A stretch of DNA of 64,000 nt from NCBI GenBank assembly GCA_015179025.1, contig WHUX01000117.1:104538-168537 (forward strand), written 5' to 3'. Source of the DNA: Terfezia claveryi. Its lineage: Eukaryota; Ascomycota; Pezizomycetes; Pezizales; Pezizaceae. This document shows positions 47,201-58,940 of this stretch, in pieces; the first letter of the stretch is position 1, and each line of letters begins with the position of its first letter. Below the pieces are notes generated by a model. That model saw only the letters and a list, made by a program, of their open reading frames with translations. It was not told the DNA's origin and made no database searches. The position numbers and the translations under genes are program-made.

Positions 47201-48182
47201 CGAAAATGAGGTATGTTATACCTTGCCGGGATACCTGCTCTGCCCCAGAGTTAGCCAATCTCTACCTCAATAATGTATTCCGATATCACGGCCTCCCCGA
47301 ATCCATCTTATCCGACCGTGGCCCTCAGTTCACCTCAGAATTCTGGCAAGCCTTCTGCAAGCTCCTGGGGATCAAAGTGCATTTGTCAACTGCATATCAA
47401 CCCCAGACGGATGGCCAATTAGAGAGGATGAATGCCATTATGGAGCAATATCTGCGGGCCTTTGTCAACTACCAGCAGGATAACTGGGTTTCGCTGCTGG
47501 CCACCTGCGAATTCACCGCGAACAACCAGTTCTCAGAATCCTCCAAAACCTCTCCTTTCCTGGCCAATTACGGTTGGCACTCCCGATTCGTGGACACCCT
47601 AGCTCCCCTGCAGAAAGCCCAACCCCTAGCCAAGGAATTCGCAGCCAGAATCGCTGAGCTCTACTCGACCCTAAAGGCAGAGCTGAGGTATGCCCAAGCC
47701 AGGCAAGCCGAATATGCCAACGGCTTACGGTTGCTAGTCCCCAGATATCAGCCAGGCGATAAGGTATAGCTCTCCAGCCGGCACTTCCGAACAGAACGGC
47801 CCTCCCGCAAGCTCAACCACAAGTTTCTGGGTCCATTTGAGGTGTTGGCCGCTGTGGGCACTCATGCCTACCGCCTGAGGTTCCCCAAAGACATCAAATG
47901 ACACCCAGTCATCCATGTCTCCGAGATCGAGCCTGCCGCTAGCGACCCTCTCCCCAGCCAGAAACACCCTCCACCTCCCCCCGTGGTTATCGAAGGTGAG
48001 GAGGAATGGAGGTAGAGGAAGTGCTGGACTCCCGAAGAAGGTATGGGTGCCTGCAATATAAGGTCAAATGGCTGGGAGATGAGGAGACGACCTGGCAACC
48101 AGCGGAGGACCTGGAAAACGCACAGGACTTGGTCACCCTGTTCCACCAGCGTTACCACTGGAAGCCTCGCCCTGCCCAATGA
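44241..48182 (+). pseudogene. pol: Gypsy element 3 pol, multiple stops
   Basis: The -1 frame runs from the heptamer through the protease (D-C-G-D-S-G near 44445) and a Pro/Val/Ser-rich linker (44845-45000) to TAG 45141-45143 (TGG in origin). RT carries YLDD at 45719-45730; stops at 45798 (TAA), 45846 and 45921 (both CAG to TAG). RNase H is open (46002-46583). A 14-bp loss near 46570 shifts the frame before an Ala/Glu repeat. Integrase is open 46882-47769, but its first catalytic Asp is Tyr (codon 47134-47136, IYFVTG for MDFVTG). TAG 47767-47769, TGA near 47899 and a 1-nt loss near 48010 damage the GPY/F and chromodomain part. Ends TGA 48180-48182. Confidence 0.93.
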
Positions 48183-48421
48183 TATTCTTGTCATCCTGGA
48201 ATTGGTTATTAGAGTTGTCTTTGTCGTTGTTGTTATTGTCGTTGTTGTTATTGCCATTGTTGTCAGGATTATTGTTGGTATGTACTTCCGGCGTTGGAGT
48301 TGTATTATGGGTTGTGTTATTGGTTATTGGTTTTAGTCGCCTGTTGTGTTTGTTTGTTTGTTTTCGCCTTGCCTTTTGCATTGTCTTTTGTCGCTGGGGC
48401 TCCGAGCCTAAAGGGGGATAG

Positions 48422-48905
48422 TGTCACAACCGTCCCTCCCTAGCCTGGTACGTTATTACTGTTATTTCATAGTGAATATTGTGGTTATCTTAGTTCCTGA
48501 GATAAGGGGTCTCGGGAACCTTATTCCTTCCAGTGGCCTTGGCTAGGAAGAATGCCTGCCTGTATATATAGCTTTCTCTCTCCGCCCTCTCGTTGGATCC
48601 CTATCTAACGTCTCGTATATCCAATATAGGGCCTTACTTCTCTCCAGGTTGGTGCATCTCCCTTGTGCACCTCCTTGCCTTGCCTCGCCTTGTCTCTGCA
48701 GCCCAGCTGCCTCCCTTGACATACACGGCAACTGCTTCCGCGTGTCTCATGTCCCTTGCCCTCTGCCTCTCTTGCCTCTTGTCTTTGCCTCCCATCTCAG
48801 CCTCCCCCTAGTCAAACACGTAGCGTTCCTACGTGTGTGTTATCCTAGCCTTGCCCTTGCTCCGGCGTACCCCTTGGTCGCCTTGCCCCCAGAGCTATCG
48901 TTACA
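48422..48905 (+). repeat. 3' LTR of Gypsy element 3
   Basis: 484 bp, partner of 42546-43029. Confidence 0.95.
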
Positions 48906-48999
48906 AATAATATGACTCTCTCATCTATAGATATCATGAATATAGAAGCCGACATGGTACTAAAACCTTAACTTACCATCTATATCAATATTAAAATAC

Positions 49000-49670
49000 T
49001 GTAACATAGGCTCTGGGAACTAGGCAACCAAGGGGTATACTGGGGCAGTAGCAAGAGGGAATTGCACTCGTAGGAGCACTACGTGTGTGATCTGGGGAAA
49101 GGCTAGGGTAAGACACACATAGGAATGCTACGTGTGTGACTAGGGGAAGGATAGAATGGGGGGTAAGGGCAAGAGGTAAGAGAGGCAGAGGGTAAAGAAC
49201 ACGAGACATGCAGAGGCAGTTGCCACGTGTATCAAGGGAGGCAGCTGTACTACAGAGTTGTTCACAGGATGAAGCAAGACGAGGGGGGTATATAAGGGAG
49301 TACACCTTCGTAGAAAGAGGCAAGGTCTATATCAGGATACAAGACATTGGATGTGGATCCAATGACAGTACGAGGGACAGGCTCTATATATACATAACTT
49401 GGTCAGGGTAATGAGGGAAATAAGGTTCTCTATCTCGAAAGCCAAGCAAAGTAATGATAACAATAACCCATCACCTGCATTTGCAGGTGATGACAAAGAC
49501 AACAATGGTAATAGCCCATCACCTGCGACGTAGGTGATGGCGAGGACAACTGAGCTGATAACAATAACCCATCACCTGCGATCGCAGGTAATGACAAAGA
49601 CAACAATGGTGATAACCCATCACCTGCGTCGCAGGTGATGGTGAGGACAACTGAGCACACGGTTGTGACA
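49000..49670 (-). repeat. 3' LTR of Gypsy element 4, with four palindromes
   Basis: 671 bp, longer than its relatives because the palindrome cassette is present four times: 49469-49492, 49517-49539, 49570-49593 and 49618-49640 (half-site CATCACCTGC), spaced 48-53 bp. Confidence 0.9.
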
Positions 49671-49811
49671 CTATCCCTCCCTTTAGGCTAGAGCTCCAGT
49701 GACTAGGAGGCCTAGGTATGACAACTGGCAAAATCAACAATGAAAAATAACAACAAGGGTAAAAACAACAACGCCGAGTCCAAACCACAACAAAGACACA
49801 AAGTCATGACA

Positions 49812-52800
49812 TCAGTCGACTGGGCAGGGCTTCCTTAGGTATCGTTAGTGGAACAGGCTAACGAGGTCCTGTACATTCTCCAAGTCCTCTGCAGGTTGCC
49901 AGGTAGCCTCCTCGTCCCCTAACTACTTGACCTTATACTAAACTCATCTATAGCGTTTCCTTGCGTCCAGTACCTCCTCAACCTCCCATTCCTCTTCACC
50001 TGCGATCACCACTGGAGGAGGTGGGGGGTGCTTTTGCCCAGGAAGAGGATCCTCAGTGGCTGGCTCGATCTCTGAGACATAAACAACTAGATGGCGCTTA
50101 ATATCCTTGGGAAACCTCAGCCGATAAGCATGAGTGCCCACAGCTACCAACACCTCGAATGGACTCAGGAACTTGTGGTCGAGCTTGTGAAATAGCCATT
50201 CTGTCTAGAAGTGCTGGCTAGAGAGCCACACTTTGTCTCCTAGCTGGTATCTGGGGGCTGGCAGCCGTACTCCATTGGCATACTCAGCTTGCCTGGCTTG
50301 CGTATATCCTAGCTCGGCTTTCAGGGTACAGTAAAGTTCAGCAATTTCAACCATGAACTCCTTAACTGTAGGTTGGGCCTTTTGCAGGGGCGCCAGGGCA
50401 TCTATGAACTGGGGGTGCCAACTGTAGTTAGCCAGGAAAGGCAAAGTTTTGGAGGATTCCAAGAACTGGTTGTTCACAGCAAACTCGCAGGTGGCCAACA
50501 ACGAAACATAGTTATCCTGCTAGTAATTGACAAAGGCCTACAGGTATTGCTCCATAATGGCATTCATCCTCTCCGATTGGCTATCCGTCTGGAGGTAATA
50601 TGCTGTTGACAAATGCACTCTAATCCCTAGAAGCTCGCAGAAGGCTCTCCAAAAGTCTAAAGTGAACTGAGGGCTCCAGTTAGACACAATGGATTTGGGG
50701 AGCCCATGATACTGGAATACGTTGTTGAGGTAGAGGTTGGCCAGCTCCTGAGCAGAAGAAGTGTCCTGATAAGGTACGACATGCCTCATCTTTGTCAACC
50801 AGTCTACCACTATCAGGATGGCGTTGAATCCCGAGTCTTCCGGCAATCCCATCACGAAATCCATAGTCAGGTACAGCCATAGCCGATCTAGGATATCCAG
50901 GGGTTTCAGGGTGCCATATGGGGCATGGTAGATGGGCTTTGTATGCTTGCAAACATGGCAGTTCCGTACGTACTATTCCACTTCCTTCCACTAGTCTATC
51001 CATATATATTTCCTGACCAGCAATTCCAACATTTTAGCCACTACCGAGTGGCCTGCCACCGGGGTATCGTGGTGTTCCTTAATCAATCGCAGGTGCAGAT
51101 CTCCTTCTAGCATATAGAGCCATTCAAGGTAGTAAATGAAGCCTTCCTAGACAGCACATTTGGCCAGAGAGATTTTGCGGTGGTGGCATTGGCCAGAATC
51201 CACTGTAGCGATAATTTCCTGGGCCAGAGGGTCTCTTTCGTAAGCCTGTCTCACCAGTTGTTAGAGGTTGGCTTCCTTAGCGGCCTCAGCCTCTGCTTCT
51301 GCATCAGCCTCAGCATCAGCAAGGATATTGGCCACTAGATTGGCCACCAGATCAAGGTTTTTAGGCTTCAATACTACCTGATTTTGGTATTTTAGCCTTT
51401 CATCCTCCCCTTTAGGGAGATCTCTTGATCTCCGAGTTAACGCATCAGGCTTACCACCAACTTTTCCGGGTCGGTACTTGATCTTAAAGTTGAACCGAGA
51501 GAGGAATTCTGACCACCTAGCCTGCCATCGGTTGAGCAGCTTAGTGGTTGTAAAATACTCAAGGTTTTTGTAATCAAATAATACCTCGATAATCCCTTTA
51601 GCTGACTCCAGGTGTGGCCTCCACTCCTCGAACACCCTTACGATGGCTATCAGCTCCTTATCATAGATCTCGTAGTTGCATTCAGCCAGGAAGTGCTTTT
51701 TCGAGAAGTAGGCCACTGGGTGGAGGATGCTATTGATGTACTGAGAGAGGATTCCTGCAGAGACATAATCGGAGGTATCGGTTTCGATAATACATTCGCT
51801 GTCTGGATCGAAATGGGCCAGGATTGGTGTTGAGCAGAAGGCTTCCTTGAGGTTCTAGAAGGTGGATTGGGCCTCTGGATTCCAGTGGAAGGCCCTTTTT
51901 GTCAGGTATGAGCCAGCTTCCACCTTCGTTTTCTTCAAGGCCGTTAGGGGTACCGCGATCCTCGAGTATCTCAGGATGAACCAGTGGTAGAAGTTGGCAA
52001 ACCTTAGGAAGGCTTGTACATCCTTTAAGTTGGCCAGTGTTTCCCACTCCTAGATTGCAGCAACCTTAGCAGGATCCATCCGGATGCCTTCTGCGGTGAT
52101 GATTAACCACAGATACTTGACCTCCTGCACATGAGACTGGCATTTCTTGGGCCTGTGGAACAATTCCATTGTTCCAGCTTTTCCAACACCTGCCGGACAT
52201 GAATCTTGTGTTCTGTGAGGGTATCTAAATAAATCAAGATATCATCAAGGTAAGCTGTACAGAACATATCCAAGAAGTCTCATAGGGTGTCATTAATAAA
52301 GTGTTGGAAAGAGGCTGGGGCGTTGGTTAAGCCGAAGAGCATGACATTGTACTCAAAGTGGCCATAACGAGTTCGGAAGGCAGTTTTCCACTCCTCCCCC
52401 TCCGCAATCCTTACTAGGTTGTACGCCCCTTTCAGATCCAGTTTGGAGAATATTTAGCCTTAGAGAGCCTAGCTAATGTCTCCTAGATTAGGGGTAGAGG
52501 GTATCTGTTTTTGACCGTTATCTCATTTAGGTCTCGGTAGTCGACACACAACTGGAGAGAGCCATCTGATTTCTTCACAAAAAGCACTGGGGCACCTACT
52601 GGTGAGGAGCTGTGACAAATGAAGATCTTGTTGAGGTTTTCCTCCAAGTATTTCTTTAAAGCTTCCAGCTCCAACCAGGACATTCCATAGAAGGGCCTAT
52701 AAGGGGGGTCTTACCTCAATCAGCAGAATCATATGGTCATATAGCAGTGGGGTGCGAGTTTTTTTGCGCCTTTTCCGAGAACAGGTCAATGAATTTATGT

Positions 52801-53610
52801 ATTCCCCCAGAACTATGGATTTCCACTTCTCCTTTGGTCTCGTCTTATTAATCTCTAGGTTCACTTCATGTATAGAGAGAGCATATGCCTTTAGCTTGTG
52901 CCTCCTGGTGAGGTAAGTAAAAGCCCCTACCTCGATGAAGCTAACATTCAGGGTTTTTGGGTGCGCCAGGGGGACAGAGGGGACAGGGGAAACAGAAGAA
53001 ACAGGGGCAACCGAGGAGTGGGCAGCATTGGTGTATGCAGTTAGTGTACCACCTGGGCTGGGTGGATTATCAGGGATAGTAATGCGTATAGCCCTGTAAT
53101 GGTAATTTTTGACCCCCACAGTTTTTTCTGCAATAATAGCTATTAAATTGCAAGGTGTATGAGCCGAAGCTGACTGACATATCGTGCATTCTGAGCCAGG
53201 GATCTCAAGCACCATTGGATATTATAGTTTGGTCACAAATATTGGGAGGTCTTCCGAATAGTCTCCAATGGCACTGGGCAGACACATGAGATCGGTGATA
53301 GCCCCAGAAGAGATGGGGCGGCCATCAATGACATCGAGAATGCGGTATGTCTTTAATATTGAGATTGGTATAGAATTTTTACTGACAAAGGCCTGATCAA
53401 TGAATGCAATTCCTGAAGTACCACAATAGATAAGACCTGATGTTACCACTGTTTTACCATTGAATTTAACAGTTATTGGTACTACAAAATGCATACCAAA
53501 CAAGCGAGATTTATCAACAGACATAGGTGTAGGCAAAGAAAATGCAGACAAAGATAAATGGCCCTAGGCAGGTCCCTTGCTAGTGTCAGTAACTAGACAA
53601 GGAACTCCCC
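49812..53610 (-). pseudogene. pol: Gypsy element 4 pol, heavily degenerate
   Basis: Pieces in order on the minus strand: protease (53551-53222, active site changed to Y-C-G-T-S-G), linker with [20 protein letters not shown] (near 52900), RT fragments (52683-52260, [20 protein letters not shown]), RNase H (51840-51400), integrase (51100-50500, SNWSPQFTLDFW replaces SDRGPQFTSEFW), GPY/F region and chromodomain (50150-49815). More than ten stops and frame changes. TGA at 49814-49812 closes the original frame. Confidence 0.88.
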
Positions 53611-54177
53611 TTTTTCTGACTCTTCAAATCGTGATTCGGATATGGTGTGTGCGGCCAGGGAGCGGTTCTTGCAGATGGGACATGCCGCAATGAAGTGGTC
53701 CCCCTTTCTGTACACAATGCACAAACTATTAGTGCGACGGCGGTCCCTTTCCTCCTGGGTAAGGTGGGGTCTTCCTGAAGAAAGGTCCATTGGGGCTGGT
53801 CTGCCCACTATGAGGGAAGGGTGGGCTGGCTTGCTCGGGGTTACGGGGACCTGTGGCTGGGGGCGAGCAGCTGGAAAGGCCGATCGGGGAGCTGCTGTTG
53901 TTGTGGGGGAGGTTTTTAGGCTATTCCAGAACCTGGCCATCTTTTGCTCCAATCAGCTGGCCTGAACAATGAATTCTTTAACGGTGTATACATCCGGGAA
54001 ATTGATGAGGGCCTGTCTTAGTTCCACTTTTAACCCTTCCTAGAATTGATCCAGTTTGATCTTCTTGCTCCATTCAACTTCTGCAGCCAGCCTAGAGAAT
54101 TCAGCCACATAGGTAGCCAGGTCAGTGTTCTTGTGTTGGAGGGCCCGGAGGGCTAGGGTGGCCATTCCTTCTGAATC
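53593..54177 (-). pseudogene. gag: Gypsy element 4 gag, C-terminal half
   Basis: Truncated gag: part of the core (KNTDLATYVAEF) and the zinc-knuckle end up to TAG 53595-53593. The knuckle reads CIVYRKGDHFIAAC, second Cys lost. The slippery heptamer is altered to AGAAAAA (minus, 53617-53611). The N-terminal half is missing beyond 54177. Confidence 0.88.
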
Positions 54178-54949
54178 TGTAAGGAAGTCACATTCCATTT
54201 TCTAATGAAATGTAACTCCCATTACATACTAACTTTTAACTTGGTGGAATAAGATATTATCAGGCCGCCAGCGTGGGCCGGCAGATGATAATAAAGGTAT
54301 AGTAACTCATGTATTTCATTATAGTAATGAGCGTAGCAAGCTTCTATGAAAAGTAATAGACGTATCTACCTCTATTACAATAGTATGAAGTGTTATAACT
54401 AAACTCAAGCCAAAGAGTTTATTATAATAGCTAAAGGTTACAATAAAAAGTACTTGTCAATAGGAAGTTATTAAGTATACAACTTATACTTCAAGATTTA
54501 GATACATATTTAAAGACTTGGTTTTTCCTTGCCAAAGTCAGACTTGGTTCTTCTTCACCAAAGTCGGTACAATTGAATTGGTTACTTAATTGTAAGGTCC
54601 CATATTTTCTGGTAATGTGCGACAAACTTAATAACTTGTGTTGGAAAGGTTGGAGGCCTGACCGAACAGCTATTTATTATTGTGTGGTATCAATAAATCT
54701 TATTAGTATAACAACATATATTTAAAAACAACACCTTGCAACAAGGTAAAACTTTAATATTAAGAGTAGGACTCTCTTTTTTGAGGGAGCCATATAAGGA
54801 AGTCACATTTCATTTTCCAATGAAATGTAACTCCCGTTACATACTAACTTTTAACTTGGTGGAATAAGATATTATCAGGCCACCAGCATCAGCCGGCAGA
54901 TGATAATAAAGGTATAGTAACTCATGTATTTCATTATAGTTGTGAGCGT
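54178..54949. repeat. Pair of 157-bp direct repeats, TRIM-like or LTR remnant
   Basis: 54178-54334 and 54793-54949 are about 93% identical direct repeats (shared AAGGAAGTCACATT, TAACTTTTAACTTGGTGG, AGGTATAGTAACTCATGTAT), 458 bp apart. Each contains an inverted repeat ACATTTCATT / AATGAAATGT and a TGTAACTCCC..TTACATA motif. The interior is non-coding. There is no matching target duplication and no clear TG...CA at both ends, so assignment to a miniature LTR retrotransposon is tentative. The unit forms the breakpoint of Gypsy element 4. Confidence 0.6.
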
Positions 54950-55280
54950 GACCATTGGAAGGGTCACGCAATACTTGTAGTTCTATTTCATCAGCAGAAA
55001 AAATTCTGCGTCAGGACGCACTTTCTACGTTTTCTCCATCCTATGCGTCACAACAACCTTTTTACCTTCTTTGCATCCAATGCGTGTCCTGACACAACTG
55101 CAGATACAAATCTATGTCAGGACGCGTCAACTATTTTTATACCGTCCCATGCATTACAATTTTCTACACCCCCACACATAGCCTCCTAACATTCGCCTAG
55201 CACCTGTTTTATATCCGACACTTCACGTTCTTTGTAGCTCTTCCCCCAACTGTAGTACAAGTTTATTTTTTATTATTTTT
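54950..55280. other. Flank with GTCAGGACGC motifs next to the Plavaka gene
   Basis: GCGTCAGGACGC (near 55009), GTGTCCTGACAC (near 55084) and TGTCAGGACGCG (near 55114) recur in both orientations. This is what subterminal repeats of a CACTA-type element look like, but I could not find the same motif beyond the other side of the gene. Confidence 0.4.
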
Positions 55281-58208
55281 CTAATCATAAATCGTATTCC
55301 ACATCTCTAAGTCTATTCTATTATTTACCAACCAACTTTCCCCCGGCTCTAATGGTATCAAATGCGCAATCCCATCTATTTGTGATATCTTAACTATAAC
55401 CTCTTCCCCACTCATCGGCAATCCAACGCGAACCATCCTTCTATGCCCTGCACAGCATTTCCCCCGATGCATTGAAGCAGATTCACATGCGCCAACCGGT
55501 GCACTATTCCTGCCATAGTTATTACTTTGAACAATGTATTGATTCATCCTGGTATTCGTCCATTCAGCGTCCCTACTGGTGCCTCATCCAATGCACGCTG
55601 TCTCCTTACTTATATCCAATCGTGTCTTTCCTTCCCGCGAAACTTCTCGGTGCATCTAGCATTGTGCAAAATGAACCCTTCTCCATTGAATTTTGGCACT
55701 GGAATTTGAAGCATCCCATATGAACGAATTTCCTGAACTAACAGCCCGGTAGGGTCGGAATCCATGCTTCTAACTTCCTGCCTTAAAAACGCTTGCGTTG
55801 TCAGCACTAGATCTGGTAAGCCGGTTACACGCTCCAGATCCTCAAGGCTGGGTATTAATCCCAACTCAATTTTCGCCCACAACTTCAAGTAGACCTGTCC
55901 GACACCTGGCGTCACATCTCCGTTTTGCCTAACCTGGTTCCATAGATTAAGTGTCAAGTCCTTCATAGCAAAAGTATGATCCCTCGTGTAGGTAGTAACT
56001 ATTTGTATTGTTGCATTAACCCTATTACTTCGACGGTAAGCATTCTTAAGGCCTTTATGCATGGCTCTACTGATATCTATAGAATATTGAGCTAGAGCCC
56101 CAAACTTTGGAATCTGTTCGGCATAATGGGAAATTAAATGGACTTTTGGGAAATTGAAGTGCGCCCCTTCTTGTAAAATGTCATTCACCAATTCCCGACG
56201 GTGCAAGGTATTCTCTTGATGCATCCTAACCTTTTCCGATGCTGTGAGGTCTTCAACCAACGATCCCGCTTGTTCCTTCAACAAATCCTTATGTGCTTCT
56301 GCAGCAGCCTTTCTTGTTTTCTTATCAGCACGGAACCTCAAGAACACAGCTTTAGTTTCATGAAACACATGCAAATATTCTTGTAAATAAGAAATTGTCT
56401 TATCTGTATGACTAGGATACTGAGTCATGAGATAGAAGTCAGTAATGCTACGTACGCAGCGAATTGCTCGATTGAACTCCTGTACCTGACCTCCAGTAGG
56501 CCGTGGTTGGTTGGCCTTCCAATGCAACGCCGCAGTAAATGTTCTAAGAATGACTTTACCAAAGTTCCGCATTTCCTTTCCCTACCATTGTGAAACAACT
56601 CGGTATCCCTTGGTCGGAACTGAAAATCTAGGGTAGGGAGGCAACCGATGCCAGACATAGTCAAAGCATTAATCCGCTCATAGTATTCTAGAAAACCTTG
56701 AATCCAATCCATTAAATGATTTAACACTCCTAGGAGGATATTGTGCAAAACATCTGCTCGAATGAGCTCAGGCGGATTTATATTTGGGACTGACCACAAG
56801 GTGTTTTTGATGTTTTTAACGCCGTTTGCTTTCAAACTGATAGCGTCGGAATTGTTGTACGCTGCGGCATAATTTTGATGTGAGTGAACTGGATAACCAC
56901 TTCCTGAATACTCACCAAGCTTCTCGACGGGGATTGTGCAAGAAGGGCAGCGGTTGTTTGCAATACCATGGATTGTAGCATTTTCCATATGGTCAGCGAG
57001 CCAACAAAAGAGCTTAGGAAAGCATAAGCGTACGTTCCCATCAGCACAAACCATCTCGTAGCCTTTCTGACATCTCGCGTCAGATAGCGGTTTCAGCAAA
57101 TGCGCCAAAACATCATGTATGGTTTGCAACGCCTGAATTTCCTGCGTTTCTACCGAATACCCAGGTATTTTGTTGATTAGTTTCGGCCCAATCGGTAGCA
57201 GTGCAATTGGTATCCAGGCATGCATCATATGTGTATTGCGTATGGAGCTTCCGATATTGCCGATACTCATATAAACAGGCCATAACTTTTTGTCTCCAGA
57301 GAAATTCGTTAGGTGAGTTTCATCTGATGCTAGTAAAATCGGAACAAGTGTCCCGCCTTCAGGTAGCAAAGCCTATTCGTTTCAGTTAGTTGGATATCCG
57401 ACATAGCACACAGAAATTGCTCACCTGAGTGTCTTCCCACCACTTTGCAGTATGGATTTCACTATATACCCTATTCCCTTCATTGTTGTATTCTTGCCGC
57501 GGGCCCCAGGCCATCTCGCTGGCATAAACCTTTTGGCGTAGAAGGTACTTCACTGCTGCAATAATATTCCGATAATAAAAGGCCACCCCCTTGAGTAATG
57601 GGTAGTTCACTATTCCTGAGTGCCAGGAAGGTTCATTTGCCGCCGCGTCGAATAGCTTATACATTGTATACACTGACCGAAATTGAACCTCGTGCATTGG
57701 ATTGAGGCCTTTCAAGAGGTTATCTTTGAAAAACTGGTCGATCTTTGACTGTGAGGTCTTTGTAGAATTGAAGAAGCATGCCAGTCGATAATCAATTGAG
57801 GTACGGAATGGAGCAAACAAATTGAAGTTTCGGTCTTCCTCCAGAAAACATGTTGACGTATTGGGTTGCCTGCACTGGATAGGTGATTGCATGCTGACTT
57901 CCCTCGTCGGATTTTGGTTCAACACAAAAAGTTCGAGCCTCCCTATCAGATCCCTCGCTATGGCATGAATCAGAGTAGTAATCAACATCGGCAGATATAA
58001 TATCGGTGAAATTGACTTCATCTATATCATAATCTAAATCAATAGTATCTCTGGTGTTGGAGAACCGACGCTTTCGAGACGGTGGCAGTGGCCCATTAAG
58101 ATCCTTCACGTTTTTTTCAGGATGAACCTTCGCCAGATGATTTGAATATACTCCAGCTGAAGTATAGAATCGTGGGCACCATTGGCATAGGGTTTTGTAT
58201 CTGTTCAT
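55281..58208 (-). pseudogene. Plavaka-type (CACTA superfamily) transposase, near full length, broken
   Basis: ATG at 58208: a C2H2 zinc finger (CQWCPRFYTSAGVYSNHLAKVH) heads the protein, then a basic/acidic linker. A frame change near 57830 leads to APFRTSIDYRLACFFN and YNNEGNRVYSEIHTAKWWED. A 52-bp intron (GTGAGC at 57424 to AG at 57373) joins to the hallmark PILLASDETHLTNFSGDKK and WPVYMSIGNI, followed by a Cys pair CPSC and RADVLHNILLG. A second frame change near 56580 leads to MRNFGKVILRTF, FHETKAVFLRF and NFPKVHLISHYAEQI; the C-terminus (HLIPLEPGESWLVNNRID) ends at TAA or TAG near 55281 after stops around 55605. The family moves DNA by cut and paste. Terminal inverted repeats were not located. 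Confidence 0.85.
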
Positions 58209-58377
58209 TTTGAAACGTCACGGAGGTTGTAAAATTTGTAAGAGACAGATTTTGTGGTGTAATATTTTCATTAACAGAATCTCAGGGAATAAGCTTCATA
58301 AGCGCCAAGGCTCCGATCGCACTAAATAAGGGATTTTATCCGACGTGATGCGTTGGATTTTGCCAAGACCGACTGCG

Positions 58378-58940
58378 CACGATACCCTTGGCCCCACCCC
58401 CCTTCCTAATCTTCTCTCTACTTACTTTCTTTCTTCTACCCATACCAAATACACAACCTTCGCATCCTTCCTTACTTCCCTCTACCATGGAGACTGCCCT
58501 CTACCTCTGGAGTCGGGAGAGCCCTTACCTTCATCTTGTTGCGTCTAAATTCAACGCCGCGATCAGCCAACTGAAGCCACTGCGATCATGCTGGCAAGAA
58601 CAACAAGATGAGGCTGGGGTGCTTCCTATCCTTGGTTAAGGTCCTATCTATTGGACATAAGTTCCGACTTCACTGGTTGGAACACTCTCGTAGTTTATTA
58701 TGTTTGCTCTCCCCCTTTAATAAAACTACAATTTCCAACCTGAACAAAAGAATCACTTCCTGCATGAACCCTGATATTGACTTTCCATCCCCCAAATCAT
58801 CAATCCTTTCCTGCCTCATCCTTCCCCTCTGACTACGTTTCCGTAGACGTTCGCGACGGGCATGCCGTTGTCTTATCCCTGCCTCTGATTTGACTTTGCG
58901 GATAGTGGAGGCGCTAGATTTGGAGGAGCCTCCGGAGTTA
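58378..58940 (+). pseudogene. Possible start of an unknown gene behind a CT-rich promoter
   Basis: A pyrimidine-rich leader (58390-58485) ends in CTCTACCATGG, a good fungal start context. The ATG at 58486 gives METALYLWSRESPYLHLVAS and about 50 codons to TAA. Coding-like stretches continue in another frame (LRIVEALDLEEPPELGEGLG near 58893-58952). No family recognised. The minus strand is also open here, so strand assignment is uncertain. Confidence 0.25.

Larger units (their letters stand above)
42546..48905 (+). mobile_element. Ty3/Gypsy chromovirus, element 3 (complete, degenerate)
   Basis: 484-bp LTRs at 42546-43029 and 48422-48905 (TGTCAC...TTACA), perfect 5-bp target duplication AATAA (42541-42545 and 48906-48910), polypurine tract AAAGGGGGATAG ending at 48421. 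Same family as elements 1, 2 and 4, but its LTR lacks the palindromic cassettes at the U3 edge and has TCCCTCCCTAGCCTGGTACG there instead. Confidence 0.97.
49000..54177 (-). mobile_element. Ty3/Gypsy chromovirus, element 4 (5'-truncated)
   Basis: 3' LTR at 49000-49670, polypurine side at 49671-49685, pol to 53.6 kb and the C-terminal half of gag to 54177, where similarity stops abruptly at the direct-repeat unit. No 5' LTR or gag N-terminus was found to the right. It faces element 3 tail to tail with 94 bp between the LTRs. Most decayed of the four. Confidence 0.92.

Noticed and set aside
55009..58345. Terminal inverted repeats for the Plavaka element
   Set aside because: GTCAGGACGC words occur only on the left; nothing complementary was found right of 58208.
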